A DNA stretch of 64,000 nt from Cupriavidus sp. MP-37 (GTDB taxonomy: Bacteria > Pseudomonadota > Gammaproteobacteria > Burkholderiales > Burkholderiaceae): the NCBI RefSeq assembly GCF_020618415.1, contig NZ_CP085345.1, positions 2,232,001 to 2,296,000 of the forward strand. The letters are read 5' to 3'. Positions 8,523-19,050 of the stretch are shown piece by piece (the first letter of the stretch is position 1; every line of letters starts with the position of its first letter). Position numbers and translations under genes: made by a program. The notes under the pieces were generated by a model. The model saw only the letters and a list, made by a program, of their open reading frames with translations. It made no database searches and had not been told where the DNA came from.

Positions 8523-9376
8523 TCAGGCTGGCGACATCATGACCTGGTTGCGGCCATTGCGCTTGGCCTGGTACAGGCCGGCATCGGCCGCCTGCACCAG
8601 CTGGCTGGGTTGCGCGTCGGGTTGCGGCACCAGCACCGCGCCGCCGATGCTGACCGTGACGCAGCCGAAGGCGGGCGAGCCGCTGTGGGCGATGGCCAGC
8701 CCCTGCACCGCGCGCCGCACTTTTTCGGCGAGCAGCCGCACGCCGCCGGGCGAGGTGGCCGGCAGCACCATGGCGAACTCTTCGCCGCCGAAGCGCGCGG
8801 GCAGGTCGGTGGCGCGCACGCAATTGTCGCGGATCACCGCGGCGACGCGGCGCAGCACGTCGTCGCCGGCGACGTGGCCGTAGGTGTCGTTGTACGCCTT
8901 GAAGGCGTCGACATCGATCATCAGCAGTGCCAGCTCGGTCTGCTCGCGCAGCGCGCGGCGCCATTCCGCACCCAGGTATTCGTCGAAATAGCGCCGGTTG
9001 GACAAGCCGGTCAGGCCGTCCGAGTTGGTCAGGCGCTGCAGCTCAAGGTTGGTCTCCAGCTGCTGCTGCTGGCTCTGGCGCAGCGCGCGGTAGGCTTCGT
9101 CGCGCTGCAGCTGGTTCAGGTACGAGCGCGAGTGGTAGCGGATGCGCGCGATCAGCTCGATGCTGTCCGGCAGCTTGACCAGATAGTCGTTGGCGCCCGC
9201 GGCAAAGGCCGCGCCCTTGGTCGCGGCTTCTTCCTTGGTCGACAGCACGATGATCGGGATATCGCGCGTGGCGGGGTTGTGGTCACCACCTGGTTGACCA
9301 CGCCCATCAGTGCCATGACCAGCAGGATCAGCGAAAAGCTTGCCAGGATGCGCGTGCGGATGGTCCATTCATTCAC
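8523..9376 (-). pseudogene. wspR: wspA-wspR deletion fusion (WspR receiver fragment plus GGDEF domain)
   Basis: From a GTG at 9376 the frame reads [14 protein letters not shown] and a hydrophobic segment, the N-terminus of a WspA-type chemoreceptor. Near 9285 similarity jumps, with a frame change, to the second half of a WspR receiver domain ([20 protein letters not shown]), continuing through the linker to a complete diguanylate cyclase domain. This has the inhibitory site RATD, active site GGEEF and [11 protein letters not shown] near the C-terminus. The rest of wspA, wspB-F and the receiver's phospho-acceptor Asp are gone. A 281-codon frame from the ATG at 9368 could still make an unregulated GGDEF protein. 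WspR makes c-di-GMP for surface attachment. Confidence 0.85.
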
Positions 9377-9605
9377 GAATTCACGATGAGATCCCGGTGA
9401 TGTTCTTGTTCAGGGCGCGGCCGGACTGCGAGCGGCGGGGGCGCCGATGCGCGGTAGGGTACTGTATGCAGCCGCCCGATTCAACGCGCAGCAGGATCCC
9501 GGCGGGCGCGGCGTTGCGCCGGCGCCTAGGGGTTTTGGCGAGTACCGGAACTGCTTGATTTTTTCCAAGTTTTCGTCACACTTGCTAAATTGCTAGCGGG
9601 TAACA

Positions 9606-10961
9606 ATGTCGACAATTACAGATGGGGCAGGGATGGTGGCCAAGTCGGGGGCGAAGTCGGCTGGCGCCTCGCCAGGCTCGGATCTCGATCCGCTGACCGG
9701 CGTTGACAATCGCCAGGGCTTTCTGAAGCGGCTGGAGGCACGCCTGCATAGCGAGGCTGTGCCGCGCTGCGCATTGCTGCTGATCGGCATCGACGATTTC
9801 CGCGCCTTCAACGACATGCACGGCCATGCCGAAGGCGACATCATCCTGCAACGCGTGGCCCGCCGCCTGCGCGATGCCTCGCCCCGCGACGCCGTCATCG
9901 GCCGCATGGGCAGCGACGAATTCGGCGTGCTGCTGCCTTCCATTGCCGATCCCACGCTGGTGCGCCACGTCAGCGCCGCGATCCTGTCGATGCTGTCCTC
10001 CCCCCACGAACATGCCGGGCGCCGCCATCATGTGCTGGCCAGCATCGGTGCGTGCGTCGCGCCCGCGGCCGGTGAACAGGGCTCGGACATGCTGGCGGCG
10101 GCGAGCCTGGCGCTGGCACGGGCCAAGCACGACGGCGGCCGCACCATCCGCTTCTTCAAGCCGCAGATGCGTTCGGACGTGACCACGCGGCTGTCGCTGG
10201 TGCAGGCGCTGCACGAAGCCTATGCCCAGCGCCAGTTCGAGCTGCTGTACCAGCCCCAGGTCAACCTGCGCGACGGCCGCATCCAGGGCGCCGAGGCGCT
10301 GATGCGCTGGCGCCATCCCACCCGCGGGCTGCTGACGCCGGCCGCCTTCATCGACGCGCTGGCCGGCAGCAGCATCGCCAGCGATGTCGGCATGTGGCTG
10401 CTGCAGACCGCCTGTGCCCAGGCGCGTGCCTGGGCGCTGGCGTTCCCGACGCCGCCGCGCGTGGCGATCAACCTGTTCGCGGCCCAGCTGTCCGAAAGCC
10501 GCCTGCTGACCGAAGTGCGCCACGTATTGCGGGCGCTGGAGCTGGCGCCCGAATGCCTCGAGATCGAGATCACCGAGACCATCGCCCTGCAGCAGGGCGA
10601 CGAGGTCTCGGACCAGTTGCAGGCGCTGCGCCGCGACGGCATCACGCTGACCTGCGATGACTTCGGCACCGGCTACGCCTCGCTCAGCTTCCTGAAGTCG
10701 TTTCCGGTGGACCGGCTCAAGATCGACCAGTCCTTTATCCGCAACGTGACCGAAGACCCGGTCGACGCGGCCATCGTGCGCTCGGTGATCAACGTGGGTG
10801 CCAGCCTGCACATCGGCGTGGTGGCCGAAGGCGTGGAAACCCCCGAGCAGCGCGATTTCCTGCTCGCCAACGGCTGCCATGAGGCGCAGGGCTACCTGTA
10901 CGGGCGTCCGATGCCCGCCGAGCGCCTGACCGAGATGCTGCGCCAGCAGTCCGGCCGCTGA
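9606..10961 (+). CDS. GGDEF-EAL domain protein (probable c-di-GMP phosphodiesterase)
   Basis: Encodes 451 residues without a membrane segment or sensor domain. A GGDEF domain (residues ~27-185) begins DPLTGVDNR and carries a degenerate active site, MGSDEFG instead of GGDEF, so it is probably not a cyclase. The EAL domain (~200-445) keeps the usual catalytic residues: GAEALMRW, NLFAAQL, EITET, DDFGTGYASLSFLKSF, DRLKIDQSFI and EGVET. It should hydrolyse c-di-GMP to pGpG in the cytoplasm. It is transcribed divergently from the wsp remnant, so the locus pairs a broken synthesis system with an apparently intact phosphodiesterase. Confidence 0.92.
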   Translation: MSTITDGAGMVAKSGAKSAGASPGSDLDPLTGVDNRQGFLKRLEARLHSEAVPRCALLLIGIDDFRAFNDMHGHAEGDIILQRVARRLRDASPRDAVIGRMGSDEFGVLLPSIADPTLVRHVSAAILSMLSSPHEHAGRRHHVLASIGACVAPAAGEQGSDMLAAASLALARAKHDGGRTIRFFKPQMRSDVTTRLSLVQALHEAYAQRQFELLYQPQVNLRDGRIQGAEALMRWRHPTRGLLTPAAFIDALAGSSIASDVGMWLLQTACAQARAWALAFPTPPRVAINLFAAQLSESRLLTEVRHVLRALELAPECLEIEITETIALQQGDEVSDQLQALRRDGITLTCDDFGTGYASLSFLKSFPVDRLKIDQSFIRNVTEDPVDAAIVRSVINVGASLHIGVVAEGVETPEQRDFLLANGCHEAQGYLYGRPMPAERLTEMLRQQSGR

Positions 10962-10997
10962 GCGGTAAGGCCGTTTAGATAAGGTTTCAATTCCTGC

Positions 10998-11067
10998 CGT
11001 CATTCCCGCGAAAGCGGGAATCCAGCGTCGTTAGAAGTCACTGGATCCCCGCTTTCGCGGGGACGAC
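10998..11067. repeat. Intergenic inverted repeat (REP-like)
   Basis: GTCATTCCCGCGAAAGCGGG begins the left arm (10999-11025), and its near reverse complement, ending CCGCTTTCGCGGGGACGAC, is the right arm (11041-11067), with about 15 bases between. Each arm is itself a hairpin around CGAAAG/CTTTCG. It lies just after the GGDEF-EAL stop. Such CATTCCCGCGAAAGCGGGAA palindromes are dispersed repeats in many beta- and gammaproteobacteria; the element may also act as a transcription terminator. Confidence 0.8.
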
Positions 11068-11344
11068 AGTCGCTTAACTGTCGCCAAGCGAGCCAAAGTT
11101 GTTTCCACCTTTGTCGGCGCGCCAGGCCCCGCCACGGCGGCGCTGGCCGCCGGCCCGCGCGCAGCCTGCCGCGCCCACCGGGCAGGCCGCCCGGCATCGC
11201 CGCCTGGCGAAATACGAGCTTACAAACTGTGCCGCGCCGCACGCGCCGCCGCACTCCGGGGCCATGTATGGTGACAATAGGGCTGCCGCCGGCGTGGGCC
11301 GGCCTGCCCGCCGATCCCAGTGGTCGTCCTGCTCCTGCCCTTCC

Positions 11345-14050
11345 ATGTCCGATCTCTTTCAATCTGCCGGCCCGGCTTCTGGCCGCATTGGCGGCCGGCT
11401 CGCGCTGACCGCGCTGGCGGCAGCCGCTGGCCTCGCAGTGGCGGCTGCTGCACTGGCACAGGTGCCCGCCGCGCCGGCCGAACCCTATCTCGATGCGCCG
11501 GTTGCCGACGCCGCGCTGCAGCAGGCCGATCCTTCGTCGCGCATCGCCACGTTGACGGCGGTCGACGGCAACCTTAGTTTTGCGCCGGCCGGCTCCGACG
11601 CTTGGGCGGCGGCCGGGCTGAACCGGCCGGTCACCACCGGGGACCGGCTCTGGCTGGAACCGGGCGGCCGCGCCGAGCTGCACGCCGGCACGGTGGCGCT
11701 GCGCATGGGCGGCGCCACCGCCGCCAGCATCCTGAACCTGGACGACAGCACCACGCAGGTCAAGCTGACGCAGGGCACGCTGCAGGTGCGGGTGCGCGCG
11801 TTGCCGCCGGGCCAGACGGTCGAGGTCGATACCCCGAACCTGGCCTTCGTGCCGCGCGAGCCCGGCGACTACCGCCTGGACGTGGCGCCCGACGGCAGCA
11901 CCACCACCGTGATCATGCGCCATGGCAGCGCGGTGGTCTACGGCGACAGCCGCACGATCGAGCTGCAGCGCGGCGACCGCATGCGCTTTGCCGGCACCGA
12001 CCTGGCCGATGCCGGCGGCGGCCCCGCGCCCGAAGATGCGTTCGACCGCTGGACCGCGGCGCGCGACGCGCGCGAGGACGCTTCGCAGTCGGCACGCTAC
12101 GTGCCGCGCGAGATGCCGGGCTACGCCGCGCTGGACGGCTATGGCGACTGGCAGGAAGACCCGGGCTATGGCGCGATCTGGTTCCCGCGCGTGGTCAGCG
12201 CGGGCTGGGTGCCGTACAGCACCGGCCACTGGGCCTGGATCGCGCCCTGGGGCTGGACCTGGATCGACGACGCGCCGTGGGGCTTCGCGCCGTCGCACTA
12301 TGGCCGCTGGGCCTATGTGGGCTCGCGCTGGGGCTGGGTTCCCGGGCCGCGCGTGCGCCCGTGCTATGCCCCGGCGCTGGTCGCCTTCGTCGGCGCCGCC
12401 GGGCCCAGCTGGAGTGTGCGCATCGGCAGCGGGCCGGGCGTGGCCTGGTATCCGCTGGGACCGCGCGACGCCTACCGGCCGGTCTATCGCGCCAGCCCGA
12501 CTTACGTCGCCCGCATCAACCGGGTCACTGTCAACAACTTCGTGATGGGCGACCGCCGCCCGCCGCCTTACGCCAACCGCACCGTGCCCGGCGCCATCAC
12601 CGGCATGCCGGCGCGCAACTTTGTCGAAGGGCGGCCCGTGCGCGGGCTGCACCGCCCCGAATGGCGCAACCTGCCGGCGGGCGAGGCCCACGGCGCGCCG
12701 CCGGTGGCGCCGGTCAAGGGCAGCCTGGTGGGCGCGGCGCCGATGCGGCCGCTGCCGCCGCAGGCGCGCCATGGCTTCGAACGCCAGGCCATCGCCGCGC
12801 GCCCGCCCGGTCGCCCGGCCACGGAAGACCTGGCCCGGCGCTTTGCGCGCGAAGGCGGCGTCGTCCCCGGTGCCGGCCCGGCCTGGCGCGGCGGCAACGA
12901 GCGCCGTCCCGGCCGCGACGCACGGCCGCTGCCGGACGTGCGCATGAGCCAGGCCGCGAACGCATCGCGCGACCACGTCCCAGCGCAGCCGCGCCCCGGG
13001 CGTATCGATGCCGACGGCGACGGCCGCGCGGATCGCAACGATGCACAGGCCCGGGGCGAGCCCTGGCGCGGCGCTGGGCGTGGCCAGACCACCCGGCCCG
13101 ACGAGGCGCGCGGCTTTGCCGGGCAACCGGGCGTGCCAGGGGATGCGCAGCGGCAGCAACAGGCCATGCAGCGTGAGCAGCAGCGCCAGCAGATCGAGCA
13201 GCAGCGCGCGCTGCGCGAGCAGCAACGGCAGCTGGACGAGCAGCGGCAGCAGGGCATGCCGCCGCGCCAGTGGGCCGACGGTCAGGAGCGCCCTGACCCG
13301 GCGCGGCAGTCGCAGGAAATGCAGCGCCAGCGCTTCGAGCAGCAGCGGCAGAGGCAGGAAGCGCAGCAGCGCCAGGCCGAACAGCAGCAGCGGCAGATGC
13401 AGGACCAGCAGCGCGCGGCGCAGGAACAGCAGCGCCAGCAAGCCATGCAGCGGCAAGCGGATCAGCAGCGGCAAATGCAGGACCAGCAGCGCGCGGCACA
13501 GGAGCAGCAGCGCCAGCAAGCCATGCAGCGGCAAGCGGATCAGCAACGGCAAATGCAGGACCAGCAGCGCGCGGCGCAGGAGCAGCAGCGCCAGCAAGCC
13601 ATGCAGCGGCAAGCGGATCAGCAACGGCAGATGCCGGAGCAGCAGCGCGCGGCGCAGGAGCAGCAACGACAGCAGGCCATGCAGCGGCAGGCCGAGCAGC
13701 AGCGCCATATGCAGGAGCAGCAACGGGCCATGCAGGAGCAGCAACGCCAGCAAGTCATGCAGCGCCAGGCCGAGCAGCAGCAGCGCCATATGCAAGAACA
13801 GCAACGCGCCATGCAGGAGCAGCAGCGGGCGATGCATGAGCAGCAGCGCCAGCAGGCCATGCAGCGCCAGGCCGAGCAGCAGCAGCGGCAGATGCATGAG
13901 CAGCAACGGCAGATACAGGAGCGCCAGCGCCAGCAAATGGACCAGCAGCGCCAGCAAATGGACCAGCAGCGCCAGCAACACCAGCAACGCGCGCAGCATG
14001 AGCGCGGCCAGTTCGAGGCGCGCCAGGGCCGCGACGGCGATCGCCGCTAG
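11345..14050 (+). CDS. FecR/DUF6600-type exported protein with long Gln/Arg repeat tail
   Basis: Encodes about 901 residues. A signal-like segment (LALTALAAAAGLAVAAAALAQ, quoted only as residues ~18-38) is followed by a FecR-like beta domain (~70-225, GDRLWLEPGGRAELHAG and MRHGSAVVYGD). Next comes a Trp/Gly/Tyr-rich DUF6600 block (~260-340, YGDWQEDPGYG, GHWAWIAPWGWTWIDDAPWG, GRWAYVG). A basic Pro-rich linker follows, then about 300 residues made almost only of Q, R, E, A and M from ~600 on, probably a long coiled coil. It likely sits in the periplasm or cell surface; no function is known. The ATG at 11345 is chosen because the signal follows it; no strong ribosome site is seen and an in-frame ATG lies upstream at about 11264. 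Confidence 0.75.
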   Translation: MSDLFQSAGPASGRIGGRLALTALAAAAGLAVAAAALAQVPAAPAEPYLDAPVADAALQQADPSSRIATLTAVDGNLSFAPAGSDAWAAAGLNRPVTTGDRLWLEPGGRAELHAGTVALRMGGATAASILNLDDSTTQVKLTQGTLQVRVRALPPGQTVEVDTPNLAFVPREPGDYRLDVAPDGSTTTVIMRHGSAVVYGDSRTIELQRGDRMRFAGTDLADAGGGPAPEDAFDRWTAARDAREDASQSARYVPREMPGYAALDGYGDWQEDPGYGAIWFPRVVSAGWVPYSTGHWAWIAPWGWTWIDDAPWGFAPSHYGRWAYVGSRWGWVPGPRVRPCYAPALVAFVGAAGPSWSVRIGSGPGVAWYPLGPRDAYRPVYRASPTYVARINRVTVNNFVMGDRRPPPYANRTVPGAITGMPARNFVEGRPVRGLHRPEWRNLPAGEAHGAPPVAPVKGSLVGAAPMRPLPPQARHGFERQAIAARPPGRPATEDLARRFAREGGVVPGAGPAWRGGNERRPGRDARPLPDVRMSQAANASRDHVPAQPRPGRIDADGDGRADRNDAQARGEPWRGAGRGQTTRPDEARGFAGQPGVPGDAQRQQQAMQREQQRQQIEQQRALREQQRQLDEQRQQGMPPRQWADGQERPDPARQSQEMQRQRFEQQRQRQEAQQRQAEQQQRQMQDQQRAAQEQQRQQAMQRQADQQRQMQDQQRAAQEQQRQQAMQRQADQQRQMQDQQRAAQEQQRQQAMQRQADQQRQMPEQQRAAQEQQRQQAMQRQAEQQRHMQEQQRAMQEQQRQQVMQRQAEQQQRHMQEQQRAMQEQQRAMHEQQRQQAMQRQAEQQQRQMHEQQRQIQERQRQQMDQQRQQMDQQRQQHQQRAQHERGQFEARQGRDGDRR
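13397..13708 (+). repeat. 78-bp tandem repeat inside the DUF6600 gene
   Basis: Nearly identical 78-base units begin at 13397, 13475, 13553 and 13631. Each encodes 26 residues beginning MQDQQRAAQEQQRQQAMQRQ; the fourth begins MPEQQRAAQ. More diverged units continue to the end of the gene. Unit length is a multiple of three, so copy number can change without a frameshift. Confidence 0.92.
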
Positions 14051-14076
14051 CCACGCCCGAGCGCCGCAATAAAAAA

Positions 14077-14104
14077 CCCCGGCAGGCCTCGCGGCCTGCC
14101 GGGG
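14077..14104. terminator. Bidirectional terminator between the DUF6600 gene and livK
   Basis: CCCCGGCAGGCC (14077-14088), loop TCGC and GGCCTGCCGGGG (14093-14104) form a perfect 12-bp stem. A run of six A precedes it and TTT follows, so it can stop transcription from both converging genes. Confidence 0.93.
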
Positions 14105-14143
14105 TTTGTGCTGCGCGGTGCCGTGCCGGCAGCGTGTCTCGCC

Positions 14144-15316
14144 TTACTTCGCCAGTTCCGACAAGCGGACCTGCGAGATCTTGCCGTTCTGCACCCAGCC
14201 GACGACGGTGTCGGCCATCGAGCCGCCCTTGGCATCGATGCCGTCGACTTCGTTGGGGTTGACCTCCTTGGCCAGTCCCTTGACCGCGTCCGGCATCTTC
14301 GCGCGGATCGCCGCCGCATCGCTGGTGGTGCCGGCCAGCTTCATCGCCCCGGCCAGCGCATACACCATGGTGTAGTTCAGCGACATCTCGGTGGTGGCAT
14401 CGCGCCCGTCGTGCAGCTTCTTGTAGCGGGCATTGAAGGCCTGCGCGGCGGGGCGGCTGTCGTTGACCAGCGGCAGCACGCCGATCGAGCCTTCCAGCAT
14501 GCCCAGGCCGTTGGTGACCCGTGCCATCTCGTCCATCTTGGCCTGGTCCATCACGATAAAGCCGCCCTTGAAGCCCAGCTCGCGCGCCTGCTTGACCACC
14601 AGCGCGGTGGGCTCGGAGGGGCCGCCGACGAACATCACGTCCGGCTTCTCGCTGATCGCGCGCGACACGCCGCTGTAGAAGTCGGTGGCCTTGGTGTACG
14701 ACATCGGATTGTTCGCCACCACCTTGCCGCCCGCGGCTTCCCACGCCGGCAGGAAGGCCTGCACCCAGGCCTTGGCGTAGTCGTGGTCGGCCGGGGCCAG
14801 CGCCACGTTCTTGCCATAGCGCTTCATCTGCGCCTTGATGAACGGCTCGATATAGCCGGTATAGGCCGGCGGGATGCGGATGGTGAGCTTGTTGCCGGCG
14901 TCGGTGATGCGCGGCACGCTGGAGTAGGCCATCACCAGGAATTTCTCCTGCTCGTTGAAGGCCTGCAGCGCGAAGATGCCGCCCGAATGCGGCACGAACA
15001 CCGCCGGGGTCTTGTGCTGCTGCACCAGGCGGCGCCCGTTGATGGCGGCCTCGGCGGGCGAGTACTTGTCGTCCAGCGCCACCACCTCCAGCTTGACCTT
15101 CTTGCCCTTGACCTCCAGGCCCGCGGCATTGATCTCGTCCACGGCCATCTGCACGCCGGACAGCACGTTCTTGCCATACAGCGCGGCGCCGCCGGACAGC
15201 GGGCCGGTGTAGCCGATCTTGACGACTTCCTGCGCCAGCGCGGCGCCCGAGGCCAGCATCGCGGCCAGGGCGGTGGCGGCGAGCGGGAAGATGCGGCGCA
15301 TAAGGTTGTGTTGCAT
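14144..15316 (-). CDS. ABC transporter substrate-binding protein, branched-chain amino acid (HAAT) family
   Basis: Encodes 390 residues. A cleavable signal peptide (MRRIFPLAATALAAMLASG, likely cut after ALA) leads to a periplasmic type I binding protein starting VVKIGYTGPLSGGAALYGKN. Other family signatures are GVQMAVDEINAAGL and GGPSEPTALVVKQARELGF. It should deliver a branched-chain amino acid or related carboxylate to the LivHMGF proteins encoded upstream on the same strand. It is the last gene of the group, separated from livF by 377 bases that hold a duplicated repeat, so it may be expressed at a different level. The ligand cannot be told from sequence. Confidence 0.9.
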   Translation of the reverse strand: MQHNLMRRIFPLAATALAAMLASGAALAQEVVKIGYTGPLSGGAALYGKNVLSGVQMAVDEINAAGLEVKGKKVKLEVVALDDKYSPAEAAINGRRLVQQHKTPAVFVPHSGGIFALQAFNEQEKFLVMAYSSVPRITDAGNKLTIRIPPAYTGYIEPFIKAQMKRYGKNVALAPADHDYAKAWVQAFLPAWEAAGGKVVANNPMSYTKATDFYSGVSRAISEKPDVMFVGGPSEPTALVVKQARELGFKGGFIVMDQAKMDEMARVTNGLGMLEGSIGVLPLVNDSRPAAQAFNARYKKLHDGRDATTEMSLNYTMVYALAGAMKLAGTTSDAAAIRAKMPDAVKGLAKEVNPNEVDGIDAKGGSMADTVVGWVQNGKISQVRLSELAK

Positions 15317-15381
15317 GGTGTTGTCTCCTGAAAGTACGGCTTGTCAGTTCCGGTTGTCTTCAATGACCCCTCGGTTTTCTA

Positions 15382-15500
15382 CCCTCTCCCGCGTGCGGGA
15401 GAGGGGCGGGGGTGAGGGCAGGACGTCGTTATGCCAACGCTTTCACTTCGTTGCGACGCCTGGCCCTCACGCCAACCCTCTCCCGCAAGCGGGAGAGGGA
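15382..15500. repeat. Palindromic repeat, copy 1 of 2
   Basis: A ~119-base unit starts with the hairpin CCCTCTCCCGCGTGCGGGAG and ends with CTCTCCCGCAAGCGGGAGAG; the central part includes TTCACTTCGTTGCGA. Its ends are inverted with respect to each other. It lies in the livF-livK gap. The start and end motifs match a family of dispersed non-coding repeats common in Cupriavidus and relatives (recalled, not searched). Confidence 0.85.
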
Positions 15501-15543
15501 GCAACCAATTGCTGCGAGCGGACTCTTCACTGCTTGTTTTCTC

Positions 15544-15662
15544 CCCTCTCCCGCGTGCGGGAGAGGGGCGGGGGAGAGGGCGGGACGTCGCTATGCCAAC
15601 GCCTTCACTTCGTTGCGATGCCTGGCCCTCACCCCAACCCTCTCCCGCAAGCGGGAGAGGGA
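15544..15662. repeat. Palindromic repeat, copy 2 of 2
   Basis: A second copy of the preceding unit lies exactly 162 bases downstream in the same orientation and has the same length, with only a few substitutions (for example GGCGGGGGTGAGGGC becomes GGCGGGGGAGAGGGC). The remainder of the 377-base gap between livF and livK holds no gene. Confidence 0.85.
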
Positions 15663-15693
15663 GCACGCAATCGGTAGTGGAGGGCTTTCGGAT

Positions 15694-17144
<1,451 letters not shown>

Positions 17145-17152
<8 letters not shown>

Positions 17153-18176
17153 GGTCGGCTCCGGCGCGGGTGGTCGGGACAGCGGCGGTGTTGCCGGCGG
17201 CAGCGGGCTGGGCCAGCTTGCCGCGCCGCTCGGCGGCGGCCTTGCGCGCCTGCTTCTTCAGGTAAGAGCCGACGATGCCGTCGGGCACGAAGATGATCAG
17301 CAGGATCAGCACCGGGCCGAACACCAGCATGCGGTAGTCCTGCATGAACTGCAGCGACTGCGTGATCCACGGCACCAGCACCGCGCCCAGCAGCGGCCCG
17401 AAGATGGTGCCGATGCCGCCCACCAGCATCGACATCACCATGTCGAAGGTCAGGTCGGTGCGGGCGATGTCCGGGCCCAGGAAGCGCACCTGCCCCGCGT
17501 ACAGCGCGCCCGCCAGGCCGGCGTAGCCCACCGACAGCACGAACGACAGCACCTTGGTGCGCATCAGGTTGATGCCGAGCGCCTCGGCCAGCGCGTCGCT
17601 GTTGCGCACCGCCATGAAGCTGCGGCCCAGCAGCGAGGTGACGATGCGGTGCATCAGGAACACGCCGACCGCGAGGAAGGCCAGCACCAGGTAATACTGC
17701 GCCTGCACGCTGTCGAAGCTCAGCGGCCCGATCGCCGCCGGCACCGGGATGCCGATCAGGCCCACGGTGCCGTGCGTCAGGCTTTCCCACTTCTCGATCA
17801 GCAGGTAGATGATGTAGCCCACGCACATGGTGAAGATCGAGAAGTAATGGCCCTTCAGGCGCAGCGACACCACGCCGACCACATAGCCCAGCACCATGCA
17901 CAGCACCCCGGCCAGCACGAACGCTAGCCAGAACGGCACCTGGTAGTCCACGGTCAGGATCCCCAGCGTGTAGGCGCCGATCGCCATGAAACCGCCGTGC
18001 GCCAGGTTCAGCTGCCCGGTATAGCCGGTGATCAGGTTGAGCCCGAGCGTGGCGATGGCATAGATGAAGGCCAGCGTCATCACGGTCAGGTAGTAGCTGT
18101 TGGGCGTGACCAGCGGGAAGGCGATGGCGCAAGCCAGCAGCAGCATCCAGCCGGTCTTTCCTTGCAGTGCTTTCAT
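17145..18176 (-). CDS. livM: ABC transporter permease LivM
   Basis: Encodes 343 residues with about nine hydrophobic segments. LivM signatures are LNLITGYTGQLNLAHGGFMA, LRLKGHYFSIFTM and MLVGGIGTIFGPLLGA. The ATG at 18176 is preceded by GAGGAG with 6-base spacing. It pairs with LivH to form the transmembrane channel. The cytoplasmic tail after the last segment is long and Lys/Arg/Ala-rich. Confidence 0.9.
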
Positions 18177-18186
18177 GTTGTGCTCC

Positions 18187-19050
18187 TCAGGCTGCCTTGC
18201 CGGCAAACAGGCCCTGCGGCCGGATCGACAGGATCACCACCAGCAGCACGAAGGCGATGATGTCCTTGTAGTCGGTGGAAACGTAGAAGCCGCCGAAGCT
18301 CTCGGCCATGCCGATGATCAGCCCGCCGACGATGGCGCCGGGGATGCTGCCCATGCCGCCCAGGATGATGATGACGAAGGCCTTGGTGATGACCAGGTTG
18401 CCCATGCTGGGGTAGACCAGGTTGATCGGGGCGTAGAGCGTGGCAGCGATGGCGGCGAGCGCGCCGGAGATCGCAAATACCAGCAGCGTCACGCGCGTCG
18501 CGTCGATGCCGACCAGCGCCGCGCCTTCGCGGTTCTGCGCCATCGCCATGATGGTGGCGCCGGTCATGGTGCGGGTCAGGAACAGGTGCAGCAGCACCAT
18601 CAGCGCAAAGGCGGCGCCGATGATCAGCAGGCGCTGCAGCGGCGCGGTCAGGCCGAACACGTCGACGATCTGGCCATAGGGCGTGGGCATGCGGTGGAAG
18701 TCCGCGCCCCACAGCGCCTGCGCGCCGGCTTCCAGGAACAGCAGGATGCCGATGGCGGCGATCATGTCGTGCAGCTCGGGCGAGTTGCGCAGCGGGTGGA
18801 ACACCAGCCGGTCGGCCAGCATCGACAGCACCGCCACCACCAGCGCCGCGCCCAGCATCGCCAGCCAGTAGTTCACGCCCAGCGCGGTCATCAGGTAGTA
18901 CGACACGTAGGCACCCGCCATGTAGAAGGCGCCGTGCGCGAAATTGGGCACGTGCAGGATGCCGTAGACCAGCGTCAGGCCAAGCGCCACCAGGCTGTAC
19001 ACGCCGCCCAGCGTCAGGCCGTTCAGGAACTGTTGAAGGAACAATGCCAC
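18187..19050 (-). CDS. livH: ABC transporter permease LivH
   Basis: Encodes 287 residues with about eight hydrophobic segments. LivH signatures are FLNGLTLGGVYSLVALGLTL, VPNFAHGAFYMAGAY and IIILGGMGSIPGAIVGGLII. The start is a GTG at 19050 with an AAGAGGTA-like ribosome site; no ATG is near. It is the first gene of the operon, so the promoter must lie in the region to its right. Confidence 0.9.
   Translation of the reverse strand: MALFLQQFLNGLTLGGVYSLVALGLTLVYGILHVPNFAHGAFYMAGAYVSYYLMTALGVNYWLAMLGAALVVAVLSMLADRLVFHPLRNSPELHDMIAAIGILLFLEAGAQALWGADFHRMPTPYGQIVDVFGLTAPLQRLLIIGAAFALMVLLHLFLTRTMTGATIMAMAQNREGAALVGIDATRVTLLVFAISGALAAIAATLYAPINLVYPSMGNLVITKAFVIIILGGMGSIPGAIVGGLIIGMAESFGGFYVSTDYKDIIAFVLLVVILSIRPQGLFAGKAA

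Noticed and set aside
13397..13708. CRISPR-like repeats
   Set aside because: Units are contiguous without spacers, lie within a coding frame and encode a regular coiled-coil pattern.
11000..13999. A 999-codon open frame on the minus strand opposite the DUF6600 gene
   Set aside because: It is the antisense of the Gln/Arg repeats (long Leu runs), a GC-skew artefact; no domain or ribosome site.
15382..15662. CRISPR array or insertion-sequence ends
   Set aside because: Only two long units, no spacer pattern and no transposase nearby; better explained as palindromic dispersed repeats.
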